Origin: Cupriavidus phytohabitans
Lineage (GTDB): Bacteria; Pseudomonadota; Gammaproteobacteria; Burkholderiales; Burkholderiaceae
Assembly (NCBI RefSeq): GCF_000426345.1
Contig: NZ_KE384523.1
Location: forward strand, 22,958 to 71,973
Length of the DNA stretch: 49,016 nucleotides
Direction of reading: 5' to 3'
Made by a program: the position numbers and the translations under genes. The stretch's first letter is position 1, and every line of letters starts with the position of its first letter. The notes under the pieces were generated by a model. It had not been told where the DNA came from, searched no databases, and saw only the letters and a program-made list of their open reading frames with translations. Positions 24,997-34,021 of the stretch are shown here, in pieces.

Positions 24997-26214
24997 TCAC
25001 GGTGCCGCGCGGCGCTCGCCGGCCAGGCTCAACGCGAGCGCCAGTGCCAGCGCCACCGCGCCGCAGCCGAAGATCAGCGCGTAGTTCTCATGCGAATGCG
25101 CAAACATCCACGCATAGCCGTAGCCGGCCAGCGCCTGGAACAGCGCGAAAGCACTGGTGGCATGGCTCCACGCGGCGCGCTGCGCGGCCGCGTCGTGCGG
25201 CAGCGCCTCCTGGATCGCGCCCAGCCCCAGCGGCGCAATGCCGGGCGTGAAGGCGCCGAGGACCACCGCCGCCACGCCCAGCGCAAGCGGAGCGCCGCAC
25301 AATGCCAGCATCGCCGTGGCAAGTCCCTGCAGCAGCAGCGAAACGCGATAGGCAACGCCGAAGCCGATGCGTTCGCCGGCAAAGCCGCACACCAGCGGTC
25401 CGGCGATCGCGCCCAGGCCATAGAGCACCCAGTACGATGCGCCGACCTCGCTGCCGCGCCCCAGGCCACGTGCGACCAGATCGACCAGCAGCATCATGGC
25501 CGGCACCAGGCCGAAGGCATTGATTGCGTATTGCGCATACAGCCATTGCAGCCGGCGCCGCGCCCCTGCCGGCGGTGCTTTTGCCGCCGCACCCGTACCG
25601 GATTGCGGCAACGGGCCGGGCCAGCCGAACCAGCTGAACGCAGTCAGCGCCAGCGCCACTGCGCCCAACCCGAGCCAGGTTTCGCGCAGGCCGAACTGCA
25701 GCAAGCGCGGCACGAGCGTGCCCGAAGCGGCGATACCCAGCCCGAGCCCGACGAAGATCGTGCCCATCGCCAGCCCGCGGCGCGGCGCCGGGATGTGCGG
25801 CAGGATCGAGGTCGCCACCAGCACCATGATGCCGCCCCCGGCCAGCCCGGAGACAAAGCGCCAGCCGAAGAACCACGCCACCGACAGGGGCCACGCGCAG
25901 GCAAGGAATGCCAGCGTGGCGGCAAGCATCAACGCGCGCAGCACCGTGCGGCTGGGCCAGACCGATACCATCGGCCGACCCAGCAAGGCGCCGGCCAGGT
26001 AGCCGGCGAAATTGGCCGCGCCCAGCGCAACGGTTTGCGAGGCCGGGAACCAGTGCGACTGGATCAGCGGCGGGATCAGCGCGGTGTAGGCAAAGCGCGC
26101 CAGGCCGATGGCGACAAGGCTGGCGCACAGGCCGCACAGCGCGGCGTAGATCTCGCGCCATGCCAAAGGATCGGGGGCGGTGGCGGCGGCGCAGAGGCCG
26201 GCAGGTCTGGACAT
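24997..26214 (-). CDS. YbfB/YjiJ family MFS transporter
   Basis: A 405-residue 12-helix major facilitator. The N-terminal pattern LVAIGLARFAYTALIPPLI and FPASQTVALGAANFAGYLAGALLGRP is the signature of the YbfB/YjiJ group. A cytoplasmic loop follows helix 6. The transported compound is unknown. It lies 155 bases beyond the TetR stop, in the same array; GGAGAG precedes the start. Confidence 0.88.
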   Translation of the reverse strand: MSRPAGLCAAATAPDPLAWREIYAALCGLCASLVAIGLARFAYTALIPPLIQSHWFPASQTVALGAANFAGYLAGALLGRPMVSVWPSRTVLRALMLAATLAFLACAWPLSVAWFFGWRFVSGLAGGGIMVLVATSILPHIPAPRRGLAMGTIFVGLGLGIAASGTLVPRLLQFGLRETWLGLGAVALALTAFSWFGWPGPLPQSGTGAAAKAPPAGARRRLQWLYAQYAINAFGLVPAMMLLVDLVARGLGRGSEVGASYWVLYGLGAIAGPLVCGFAGERIGFGVAYRVSLLLQGLATAMLALCGAPLALGVAAVVLGAFTPGIAPLGLGAIQEALPHDAAAQRAAWSHATSAFALFQALAGYGYAWMFAHSHENYALIFGCGAVALALALALSLAGERRAAP

Positions 26215-26262
26215 GGGACTCTCCGGTTTGGCCCCACCCTTGCGCAGGGCAAAAGGGGGCCA

Positions 26263-26284
26263 TCGGCGCCAGGCATGGCGCCGA
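26263..26284. other. Hairpin in the leader of the YbfB-type MFS gene
   Basis: Perfect 9-bp stem TCGGCGCCA / TGGCGCCGA with loop GGCA, next to a run of seven A (plus strand). On the transcribed minus strand the U run precedes the stem, so it is not a standard terminator; it may be a leader structure. Confidence 0.3.
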
Positions 26285-26368
26285 AAAAAAGCATGCAGGC
26301 TCCCGGCACGCTGCCAAGGCGGCGTGTCCGGAATTGCAAAGGGGAAGATCAGGCAGTTATGGCGGGAA

Positions 26369-26989
26369 TCAGCCGGTGCCGGGCACGGCGGCCATGCTCA
26401 ACGGTGGCAAGCCAAGTAGTGCCAAAGTCGGCCGCACAGCCGCCTCGAGCAAGGCGCGCTGTGGGGCGGCGCGAGCCAGCACGCGCATGCCGAGCAGCGT
26501 CGCCAGCAACTGTGCCGAAGCGTCGTCGGCCGACACGCTAGTGCTGGCCGTGCCATCCTGCTGCGCGGCGGCAAACCGGTCCCGGAAGAACGCACGGATT
26601 TCCGCGAACGCGTCCGCGACCTTCTGCTGCACGTCGGAAGCGTCAGGCGTGACTTCCAACGCGGTATTGACCAGCAGGCAGCCGCGATGCAGCGGATCCG
26701 CCAGCGAGCGCTCCAGGCTCTCCGACAGGTACGCCGAAATGGCCGCGCCGGGTGGCAGCATAGTGCCCAGACGGCCGATCCGCTCGCGCATGCTGGCTTC
26801 GAGATAACCCTCCAGCGCCAGCAGGAACAGCGAGCGCTTGTCGCCGAAGGCGTTGTACAGGCTGGGCTGGGTCATGCCCATGGCACTGGTCAGGTCGCGC
26901 GTGGAGGTAGCTTCGTAGCCACGCGCCCAGAAGGCGTCAAGCGCGGCCGTCAGCGCGGCCTGTTCGTCGAATTTGCGGGGTCTGGCCAT
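26369..26989 (-). CDS. TetR/AcrR family regulator
   Basis: A 206-residue TetR protein. The helix-turn-helix is in residues 25-50 (TSTRDLTSAMGMTQPSLYNAFGDK). The C-terminal region resembles the AcrR-C / TetR_C_6-like group that binds small hydrophobic ligands. It lies between two MFS genes on the same strand, and an upstream region with strong dyads (27000-27047) suggests autoregulation plus control of the flanking carriers and the ene-reductase. Confidence 0.9.
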   Translation of the reverse strand: MARPRKFDEQAALTAALDAFWARGYEATSTRDLTSAMGMTQPSLYNAFGDKRSLFLLALEGYLEASMRERIGRLGTMLPPGAAISAYLSESLERSLADPLHRGCLLVNTALEVTPDASDVQQKVADAFAEIRAFFRDRFAAAQQDGTASTSVSADDASAQLLATLLGMRVLARAAPQRALLEAAVRPTLALLGLPPLSMAAVPGTG

Positions 26990-26999
26990 GGTCGCTCGA

Positions 27000-27047
27000 T
27001 TTTGTATCGTTCGCTATGAAACGGATTATAGATCGATCGATACAAAA
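27000..27047. promoter_or_regulatory. Nested dyads upstream of tetR (putative operator)
   Basis: Outer 10-bp arms TTTTGTATCG (27000-27009) and CGATACAAAA (27038-27047) are perfect inverted repeats. Within them lies the self-complementary ATCGATCGAT (27032-27041). Position, 11 bases before the tetR start, suits a TetR operator. Confidence 0.6.
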
Positions 27048-27071
27048 CACAAGACCATGCCCGGGCAAGGG

Positions 27072-28472
27072 TCAGGCCGGCGCCAGCGGGTCTGGTGCGA
27101 CCAATCGCAGCCAGCTCGCAACCGCGGCCACGGCAGCAAATCCTGCCCCCAGCGCCAGGGCCAGCCCTGGGCCGTGCGCTCCGCCGATGCCGAAGCACAG
27201 CGCCACCAGCGCGGCGCCGGTGGCCTGGCCTAGCAGGCGCGCGGTGGCAATCACCCCGCTGGCGCCGCCGCTGCGCTCACGCGGCGCGCTGGCCATCAAG
27301 GCTTTCAGGTTTGGCGACTGGAAGAAGCCGAAACCGGCACCGCAAATGCACATGCGGATACCGATATCGAGCGTACTGGGATTGGCGGGCAGCAGCGCCA
27401 GCGATACCATGCCCGCACTCAGCACCGCCAGCCCCACCCCACCCAGCAAGCCCGGCGGATAGCGGTCGGAAAGCCGGCCGGCCAGCGGCGCGACCAGCGC
27501 CACCACCACCGACCACGGCGTCAGCAGGAAACCGGTCTCGACCTGGCCGCGCCCCAGCACATGCTGGAAGTAGAACGGCAGCGACACGAACGCCAGCCCC
27601 TGTGCCGCGAACGAGCACACCGCCGTCAGCGTCGACAGCGCGAACATCGGACGACGGAACAGGTCCAGCGGCAGCATCGGCGCGGCCCGCCCGCGTTCGC
27701 GCCAGACCAGCAGGCCGAACGCCACCACGAACACGCCGGCAGCCGCGAGCGACTCATGCAGCGGCGCGCGCTGCGCGCCTTCGCCCAGCGCGAAGATCAG
27801 CGCGGCGAAGGCCACCACGTTGAGCAGCGCCGCGACCCGGTCAAACGTCTGCGTGCCGCGCGGCGTCTGCGGCAGCGCGCCGCGCGCGATCCCCAGCGCC
27901 AGCAGCCCGATCGGCAGGTTGACGGCAAACAGCCACGGCCATGTGCCGAACGACAGGATCACCGACGCCACGGTCGGCCCGACCGCGAACGACACGCCCA
28001 CCACCAGCGCATTCAATCCCAGCCCGCGCCCCAGCCTGTGCATGGGAAAGATGGAGCTGATCAGCGCCGTGTTGACGCTCATGATCGCGGCCGCACCGAT
28101 GCCTTGTAGCGCGCGTGCCGCCGCCAGTGTCGGCAACGACCACGCCAGCGCGCACACGACCGACGCGACGGTGAACACCGCGACACCGCCAAGATAGATG
28201 CGGCGGTGCCCCAGGATGCCACCCAGCGCCGCGAACGGCAGCAGCGTGGCGACCATGGCCAGCTGGTACGCATTGATCACCCATACCGAAGCCGCCGGCG
28301 TGGCGCGCAGGTCGGCGGCGATCGAGGGCAGTGCCGTGTTGGCGATCGCGGTATCGAGGGTCGCCAGAGCGACCGCGATCATGATGGCGGCCATGCCGCG
28401 CCGTTCGCGCGAGGTCATGGCGTTGTCTGCGGCAGCGGCAGACGCGGAAGGAAGGGGCGCTGAGGTGGACAC
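27072..28472 (-). CDS. DHA2-type MFS drug/proton antiporter
   Basis: A 466-residue carrier with about 14 membrane helices, the DHA2 (EmrB/QacA) architecture. Family marks are LDTAIANTALPSIA in helix 1 (motif D1), the loop LGGILGHRRIYLGG (motif A) and ALQGIGAAAIMSVNTALI (motif B). The likely start is GTG at 28472; an ATG at 28418 is possible. It probably exports toxic hydrophobic compounds. First gene of the array whose other members are TetR, a second MFS, ene-reductase and VOC protein. Confidence 0.9.
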   Translation of the reverse strand: MSTSAPLPSASAAAADNAMTSRERRGMAAIMIAVALATLDTAIANTALPSIAADLRATPAASVWVINAYQLAMVATLLPFAALGGILGHRRIYLGGVAVFTVASVVCALAWSLPTLAAARALQGIGAAAIMSVNTALISSIFPMHRLGRGLGLNALVVGVSFAVGPTVASVILSFGTWPWLFAVNLPIGLLALGIARGALPQTPRGTQTFDRVAALLNVVAFAALIFALGEGAQRAPLHESLAAAGVFVVAFGLLVWRERGRAAPMLPLDLFRRPMFALSTLTAVCSFAAQGLAFVSLPFYFQHVLGRGQVETGFLLTPWSVVVALVAPLAGRLSDRYPPGLLGGVGLAVLSAGMVSLALLPANPSTLDIGIRMCICGAGFGFFQSPNLKALMASAPRERSGGASGVIATARLLGQATGAALVALCFGIGGAHGPGLALALGAGFAAVAAVASWLRLVAPDPLAPA

Positions 28473-28770
28473 TGTCGTTGCCGGTTACCGGTTGCCGCCA
28501 GCGGCGGCATCAGATCGACACGATACGGGAAAATCCTTCAGCGCGCTGAAGAGGGTTTCATATGTATGCACATTTACCGACCGGGCGCGCTCGCTTCGTT
28601 TGCGCAAGCCCGGCACTGGCAAATCCAAGGCTTTCGAGCGCAATGCGATCCTTGCCTCGAAACGCGTGCGCCCATCGGGGCGCCGCCTTGACATACCATT
28701 CTCAATACACAATACTAAATCAAATTTAATTCTTTTTTTGAGAACGTCATCGCAAGATGCCGTAGCCAGT

Positions 28771-29658
28771 GTGGAACTTGCTGAACTTGAAATCTTCCAG
28801 GCCGTCGCACGTGAACAAAGCATCACGCGGGCGGCAAAGACGCTGGAGCGGGTGCAATCCAACGTCACCACGCGCATCAAGCAGCTGGAGGAAAGCCTGG
28901 GCGTCGCGCTGTTCCAGCGTGACAGCAAGAAGATGATCCTGACGCCCGAAGGCCAGCGCCTGCTGGGCTATGCCGAGCAGTTGCTCACGCTGGCCGAGGA
29001 GGCGCGCCAGTCCATGCGCACCACTGCGCCAAGCGGCAGGCTGCGCCTGGGCTCGATGGAAAGCTCGGCGGCAACGCTGCTGCCAAAGCCGCTGGGGCGC
29101 TATCACGCGGCCTGGCCGGATGTCGAACTGACCGTCACCACGGGCACCACGCAATTCCTGGTCGACGCCGTGCTGGGGCACCGTCTGGATTGCGCGGTGG
29201 TGGCTCATCCGGGCACGGGCGCACCGCGCAGCCTCGATGTCGCCGCGCTGGGTGATGGTCTTGACGGCGTCTTCCTGCGGACCGAAGAGCTTGTGCTGGT
29301 GCTGCCCGCCACGCACCCGAAGGTACGCCAGCCGGGGGACGTCACGCTGCGCCATCTCGCGGCCTTCAGCCGGGGCTGCACCTATCGGCAGTGTGCCGAA
29401 GCCTGGCTTGAGTCAGGCGGCGAGGAGATGCGCCGTCGGCTCGCCGTGGTGGAAATGCCTTCCTATCATGCGATCTTTGCCTATGTCTCCGCGGGATCCG
29501 CCGTCGGCATCGTGCCGCGCGCCCTGCTGGCCATGCATCCGGATGCGGCGGAGTTCCACACGGTACCGATCAGGCCGGTCCATACCTTCCTGGTCAGGCG
29601 ATCCGGCTTCAGCACGTCGGCATACGAAGCCTTCCTGCGGGAACTGCGCCGTGACTGA
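28771..29658 (+). CDS. LysR family transcriptional regulator 1
   Basis: A 295-residue LTTR. The GTG at 28771 starts VELAELEIFQAVAREQSITRAA, the standard LTTR N-terminus; the frame is open from 28198, but the added part is not conserved-looking. The helix-turn-helix is TRAAKTLERVQSNVTTRIKQLE, and the effector domain begins GRLRLGSMESSAATLLPKPL. It is related to the second LysR at 31705 (shared LGSMETT/ESS pattern and TTGTT motif). It is followed on the same strand by a nitronate monooxygenase gene, its likely target. The 298-base upstream stretch has an AT-rich part (28690-28740) but no clear operator. Confidence 0.88.
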   Translation: MELAELEIFQAVAREQSITRAAKTLERVQSNVTTRIKQLEESLGVALFQRDSKKMILTPEGQRLLGYAEQLLTLAEEARQSMRTTAPSGRLRLGSMESSAATLLPKPLGRYHAAWPDVELTVTTGTTQFLVDAVLGHRLDCAVVAHPGTGAPRSLDVAALGDGLDGVFLRTEELVLVLPATHPKVRQPGDVTLRHLAAFSRGCTYRQCAEAWLESGGEEMRRRLAVVEMPSYHAIFAYVSAGSAVGIVPRALLAMHPDAAEFHTVPIRPVHTFLVRRSGFSTSAYEAFLRELRRD

Positions 29659-29746
29659 CCGGCGCCGGCGCCCGCACCGCTGCCAGTCGCAACCGCTCTC
29701 CGACCGGCGCGCTCAGGCGCCTGTCATCAACAAAGGGAACAGCATC

Positions 29747-30865
29747 ATGGAATCATCCAAGCCCCTGGACAACCGCCGCGACCTGCTTGCGCGGCTCCGG
29801 ATTTCCACGCCCATCATCCAGGCGCCGATGGCCGGCGTCGGTACGCCCGCGCTGGCGGCTGCCGTGTCCGAAGCCGGCGGCCTCGGTTCGCTCGGCGTCG
29901 GCGCCATGGACGCCGAAGGCGCACGCAAGGCGATCCGCGAAACGCGTGCGCTGACCGGCAAGCCGTTCAACGTCAACCTGTTCTGCCATGCGCCGGCCCA
30001 GTCCGATCCCGCACGCGAACAGGCCTGGCTCGACTATCTCGCCCCGCATTTCGCGGAGCATGGCGGCACCGTTCCAGACAGCCTGCGCGAGATCTACAAG
30101 AGCTTCGTCGAAGACGACGACATGTTCCGGATGCTGCTGGAAGAAAAGCCCGCCGTCGTGAGCTTCCATTTCGGCCTTCCTCCCCAGCACAAGATCGATG
30201 CGCTGCACGCCGCAGGCATCGTGCTGCTGGCCAGCGCGACGTCGTTGCAGGAGGCCCGCCAGATCGAAGCCGCGGGCATCGATGCCATCGTCGCGCAAGG
30301 CATCGAAGCGGGCGGCCATCGCGGCGTGTTTGATCCGGCCGCCTACGACGAGGGGCTCGGCACGCTGGCACTGGTGCGCGTCCTGGTGCAGAACGCGCGC
30401 CTGCCGGTGATTGCAGCGGGTGGCATCATGGACGGCGCGGGGATTGCCGCAGTACTGGCGCTGGGTGCGCAAGCGGCGCAACTCGGCACCGCCTTTATCG
30501 CCTGCCCCGAGACCTCGGTGGATGCCACTTATCGCAGCGCACTCGCGGCGGACATCAAGCGCCCCACCACGCTCACTCACGCCATCTCCGGCCGCGCCGC
30601 CCGAGGCTTCATGAACCGCCTCTCGGAAATCGGCGAGCATCCGGACGCCCCGGCCATTCCCGACTACCCGATCACGTATGACGCCGGCAAGGCGCTGCAC
30701 GCCGCTGCCAAGGCCAAGGGAAGCGCGGACTATGCAGCGCAGTGGGCGGGACAGGCAGTACCGCTGGCCCGATCGCTGCCCGCGGCTGAGCTCGTCGAAC
30801 GACTGCAGTCAGAATTGCAGGACGCGGTCGAGCGCCTGGCCGCCATGCAACGCGTGACTGCCTAG
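29747..30865 (+). CDS. Nitronate monooxygenase (class I-like), NMO 1
   Basis: A 372-residue TIM-barrel FMN enzyme. It shows PIIQAPMAGVGTPALAAAVSEAGGLGSLG at 22-50, VVSFHFGLP with His141 at the catalytic position, AQGIEAGGHRG (183-193) for phosphate binding, and AAGGIMDG followed by ALGAQAAQLGTAFI. These match the class I nitronate monooxygenases, which oxidise alkyl nitronates such as propionate-3-nitronate to aldehyde, nitrite and nitrate. It is preceded by a LysR gene 88 bases upstream. Confidence 0.9.
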   Translation: MESSKPLDNRRDLLARLRISTPIIQAPMAGVGTPALAAAVSEAGGLGSLGVGAMDAEGARKAIRETRALTGKPFNVNLFCHAPAQSDPAREQAWLDYLAPHFAEHGGTVPDSLREIYKSFVEDDDMFRMLLEEKPAVVSFHFGLPPQHKIDALHAAGIVLLASATSLQEARQIEAAGIDAIVAQGIEAGGHRGVFDPAAYDEGLGTLALVRVLVQNARLPVIAAGGIMDGAGIAAVLALGAQAAQLGTAFIACPETSVDATYRSALAADIKRPTTLTHAISGRAARGFMNRLSEIGEHPDAPAIPDYPITYDAGKALHAAAKAKGSADYAAQWAGQAVPLARSLPAAELVERLQSELQDAVERLAAMQRVTA

Positions 30866-30887
30866 CTTTGCCGTGCCGGCCGCTGTC

Positions 30888-31607
30888 TCAGCGATGCAGC
30901 GTGCCGGCCTGCGCAGCAACGCGGCGCTCCCGAATCCACCGCGCGCGCTCGGTCAGTCGCCGTTTCCAGTCATCAGCCAGTCCCTCTACCGCACTGAGCG
31001 CCTGCATGTCATCGACTTCCGGCACGTGTGCCGACACGACCTGCCAGAACTCGCTGATCGAAAACCGGTCGTTCGCGCGTTCGAGGCGCTCCAGGATATC
31101 TCCCGGCCGGATCGTTCCCGGCTGGAGCACGCGGTAATACCACCCGGTGATGCGTTCCCTGGCGACCAGCAACGACAGCCCTTCCACCGAGAAACGATGA
31201 TTGATCTTCCAGCAAGGACTACGCGGCTGCGAAACCTGCAGCACGACGCTGCCGGCCCGATAGATATCGCCGATATGCACGCTGCGCTCATCGAGACCGA
31301 CCGTGGCAATGTTCTCGCCGAAGCTGCCGGGAACCAGCGCATCGGCGACATGGGGAAAGCCAGTCGCCAGCGTTGCATAGTTTTCGGTGGCGAAATGGTG
31401 GACAGCCTTCTCCGGACCGCCATGCACGCGCGTATCCGCATGCTGGTCGCCAACGATGCCTTCCGCGACGACCCGGACCTCGCCTTCGATGCGCCGCTTG
31501 AAGATGCCACTGCGATGGCCCTCTTCGCCGAGTATGCCGATGCCGCCGGCAAAGATCGCGTCAATAGGTACGTTGTGCGTCGATTCAGGCATTGGTGACT
31601 CCGTCAT
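30888..31607 (-). CDS. MOSC domain protein (YiiM-like)
   Basis: A 239-residue MOSC protein with a C-terminal 3-alpha domain. GDQHADTRVHGGPEKAVHHF is the signature region, GSFGENIATVG and IGDIYRAGSVVLQVSQPRSPCWK contain the molybdenum-ligand cysteine, and the tail WKRRLTERARWI is the 3-alpha end. E. coli YiiM is a molybdenum enzyme reducing N-hydroxylated bases and N-hydroxylated compounds. The neighbourhood of nitro/nitronate genes suggests an N-oxide or hydroxylamine substrate, but this is inference. Confidence 0.88.
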   Translation of the reverse strand: MTESPMPESTHNVPIDAIFAGGIGILGEEGHRSGIFKRRIEGEVRVVAEGIVGDQHADTRVHGGPEKAVHHFATENYATLATGFPHVADALVPGSFGENIATVGLDERSVHIGDIYRAGSVVLQVSQPRSPCWKINHRFSVEGLSLLVARERITGWYYRVLQPGTIRPGDILERLERANDRFSISEFWQVVSAHVPEVDDMQALSAVEGLADDWKRRLTERARWIRERRVAAQAGTLHR

Positions 31608-31640
31608 GCATCTGGTCGGACTATAGATTCACAGCAGACA

Positions 31641-31671
31641 GCATGGCCAATGCTTTATAGGCATTCCATGC
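31641..31671. promoter_or_regulatory. Extended inverted repeat in MOSC / LysR 2 intergenic region
   Basis: Inner arms AATGC and GCATT flank TTTATAG; outer arms GCATGG (31641-31646) and CCATGC (31666-31671) continue it, with two unpaired C on one side. It is 34 bases before the LysR 2 start and between divergent genes, the usual place of LysR boxes. Confidence 0.55.
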
Positions 31672-31704
31672 ATCACTACCAATCATGGATGGAGGCCCGG
31701 CGAC

Positions 31705-32586
31705 ATGGAACTGCGCCAGCTGAAGATGTTCTGCGCGGCCGCGGAGTATGGCAGCTTCACCGCAGCCGCGGAAAAGGTGCACTGCGTGCAGTCGAACATC
31801 ACCATGCGCGTCAAGGAGCTTGAGGCCGAGCTGCAGCAGACTCTGTTTATCCGGCGCAAGACCGGCATCACGCTGACCTCGGCCGGGGAAGTCTTTCTTG
31901 GCTATGCGCGGCGGATCCTTCAGCTCACCGAGGAAAGCCGCAGCGCGCTGCTGGACAGCACCGTGCCCGCCGGTCCGTTGCGGCTGGGCTCCATGGAGAC
32001 CACAGCCGCGGTGCGGTTGCCAAGGGTGCTGGCGCGGTATCGCGAACGCTATCCCAAGGTGCAGCTATCGCTGACCACCGGCACCACGGCGGAGCTGATC
32101 AAGGCCGTCGCCACGCACCGGCTGGACGGCGCCTTTGTCGGAGGCTTTCACCAGAACCCCTCGCTCCACGAGGAAGCGGTCTTCAACGAGGAACTGGTGC
32201 TGGTCAGCAGCAGCCGGTACGCCTCGCTTGCCGAACTGGCCGGCGAGATCACCCAGCAGACCGTACTCGTATTCCGCTCGGGGTGCTTCTATCGCTCCAC
32301 GCTGGAGCAATGGCTATACCAGGCGGGGCTGATTCCGGGGCAGATCCTGGAACTCGGGACGCTTGACGGCATCCTGTCTTGCACCGCCGCGGGCATGGGC
32401 GTGACGATCCTGCCCAGGGCGGTGGTCGAACACCATGAATCGCGCGACCAGATTTCATGCCACAGCTTGCCCGACGAGTTCGCAAAGGTGGCGACTGTCT
32501 TCATCCGGCGCAAGGACACGTTCGAAACGGCGGCGCTGCGGGCCATGGCCAGCATGGTGCATGAGCAGTACGCAGTGTCCGGCTGA
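31705..32586 (+). CDS. LysR family transcriptional regulator 2
   Basis: A 293-residue LTTR. It begins MELRQLKMFCAAAEYGSFTAAA with the HTH (KVHCVQSNITMRVKELEAEL), and the effector domain starts GPLRLGSMETTAAVRLP. It resembles LysR 1 in the effector domain. It is divergent from the MOSC gene, which is the likely target, and converges with the HPP-like gene after 13 bases. Confidence 0.88.
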   Translation: MELRQLKMFCAAAEYGSFTAAAEKVHCVQSNITMRVKELEAELQQTLFIRRKTGITLTSAGEVFLGYARRILQLTEESRSALLDSTVPAGPLRLGSMETTAAVRLPRVLARYRERYPKVQLSLTTGTTAELIKAVATHRLDGAFVGGFHQNPSLHEEAVFNEELVLVSSSRYASLAELAGEITQQTVLVFRSGCFYRSTLEQWLYQAGLIPGQILELGTLDGILSCTAAGMGVTILPRAVVEHHESRDQISCHSLPDEFAKVATVFIRRKDTFETAALRAMASMVHEQYAVSG

Positions 32587-32599
32587 TCGGCCGCCCGGG

Positions 32600-33025
32600 T
32601 CAGCCGGCGCGTGCCAGCCGGCTTTCCAGCGCCAGCAGGATAGCCGTCAGCACCGTACAGGCAACGACCGCCGGCAGCGGCAGGCCCAGCAGGACCGCGC
32701 CGCCGCTGGCCAACGCGGGAGGATGGCGCAGCATCGTTGCCTGGATGCCCAGCAGCACGATGCATCCTGGCAGCCATAGCAGTGGCTGGTGACCGCTCCC
32801 CGCTGCCGACAGCGAAGTCATCAGCGCACTGACGATGAATGCAGCCGCACCGCTGACCAGGTGGGAAGCGGCAAAGCCCGCGATGCGCCTGGTCCCGCCC
32901 CGGGCCGGGACGCCGGCAGTCAAGGCAGTGATCACCAGCGGAAACACCGCCGCCTCCGATGCCCACACCGCGGCCAGCGGCATGCCGAGCGTGCAGACCA
33001 GCAACGCCCTGAGGAGTGGCGCCAT
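32600..33025 (-). CDS. HPP-like integral membrane protein, last gene of symporter operon
   Basis: A 141-residue membrane protein with four hydrophobic segments. It contains LRHPPALASGG, resembling the HPP motif of the HPP family, some members of which act in nitrite transport or resistance. Its ATG directly follows the stop of the NMO-like gene, indicating translational coupling. A nitrite-handling role next to an NMO-like enzyme would fit but is speculative; the family match itself is moderate. Confidence 0.65.
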   Translation of the reverse strand: MAPLLRALLVCTLGMPLAAVWASEAAVFPLVITALTAGVPARGGTRRIAGFAASHLVSGAAAFIVSALMTSLSAAGSGHQPLLWLPGCIVLLGIQATMLRHPPALASGGAVLLGLPLPAVVACTVLTAILLALESRLARAG

Positions 33026-34021
33026 TCAGGCGACGGCCTGCAAGAGAGGCGCCGCGGTCTGGCAATCGCCCGCACGCCAGTTCGAGAATCCCGCCACCAG
33101 TTCCGCGACGCGCTCGGCGGCGGGAACGATTCCATGGATCTTGCCTACCCCCTGCCCCGCGTACAGCGACAGTTTTTCCGCCATCTCCGGCTTGTCGATG
33201 ACCCGCGCGCCGCCGCCGACGTACTTGACCGGATTCCACTTCTTCCGGTTGGGGATCACCCGATGCGGCGTGCCGAACTTCCATCCGAACGAGTAGCCGG
33301 TGCGATACTCGGTGTCATCGATGGTCGCTTCCACGATCTTCTGCTTGTAGAGGTCGTGCGCCAGGGACTCGTCGCTGGCGACAAAGGCGGTGCCCACCCA
33401 CACCCCGGCGGCGCCCACTTCCAGCACGGCGCGTACATCCGCACAATGCGTGATGCCGCCGGCGGCCAGCACCGGCCGGCCCTCGGCAATCTCGACGAAG
33501 GCAGGTACCAGCGACAACACGCCGATGGTGCCGCGGTTGAGGTGGCCGCCGCCCTCGGCACCCTGTGCGACCAGGATGTCGGCGCCCCAGGCTATTGCCT
33601 GCCGGGCAAGCGCGACCGAACCCACTTGCACGATCACCGTGATACCGGCCGCTTTCGCGCGCGGGATCATCTCGGCAAAGTCGCCATAGAAAAGCGAGAC
33701 CACCCGCGGCTTCTCTTCGAGGATCACGCGGAACTGGGCTTCGAAGACTTCCGGGCCGCCGAAGGACGGGACGATGTTCACGCCAAACGGCTTGTCGGTA
33801 AGCGCCCTGGTCTCGCGGATCCACTTGCGCAATGCCAGCGGCGGCAGCCGCAACCCGCCAAGATGCCCCAGGCCACCCGCATTGGACACGGCGGCGGTCA
33901 GCGCGGGCCCTGATATGCCGGCCATGCCAGCCTGGAACACGGGATAGCGGATGCCACACAGGGCTGCCGCCGGCCACGTCGGCGCGGCGTGCATATCGTC
34001 TTGCTGGATCGGTTGCATCAT
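33026..34021 (-). CDS. Nitronate monooxygenase-like flavoprotein, NMO 2
   Basis: A 331-residue TIM-barrel flavoprotein related to NMO 1: YPVFQAGMAGISGPALTAAVSNAGGLGHLG, AQGAEGGGHLN and AAGGITH are conserved FMN contacts. At the place of the catalytic His of NMO 1 (VVSFHFG) it has VVSLFYG (Phe111). So it may not be a true NMO; related flavoproteins act as NADH:quinone reductases or enoyl reductases. The stop and start overlap with cytochrome b561 upstream and the start of the HPP-like gene downstream show a single operon. Start ATG at 34021, with a second ATG immediately after. Confidence 0.82.
   Translation of the reverse strand: MMQPIQQDDMHAAPTWPAAALCGIRYPVFQAGMAGISGPALTAAVSNAGGLGHLGGLRLPPLALRKWIRETRALTDKPFGVNIVPSFGGPEVFEAQFRVILEEKPRVVSLFYGDFAEMIPRAKAAGITVIVQVGSVALARQAIAWGADILVAQGAEGGGHLNRGTIGVLSLVPAFVEIAEGRPVLAAGGITHCADVRAVLEVGAAGVWVGTAFVASDESLAHDLYKQKIVEATIDDTEYRTGYSFGWKFGTPHRVIPNRKKWNPVKYVGGGARVIDKPEMAEKLSLYAGQGVGKIHGIVPAAERVAELVAGFSNWRAGDCQTAAPLLQAVA

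Noticed and set aside
26263..26290. Hairpin plus A7/T7 run as terminator of tetR
   Set aside because: On the transcribed strand the U run precedes the stem, so it cannot work as a classical terminator.
28198..28770. 191 extra residues before LysR 1
   Set aside because: They overlap the MFS gene antisense and precede a standard LysR N-terminus.
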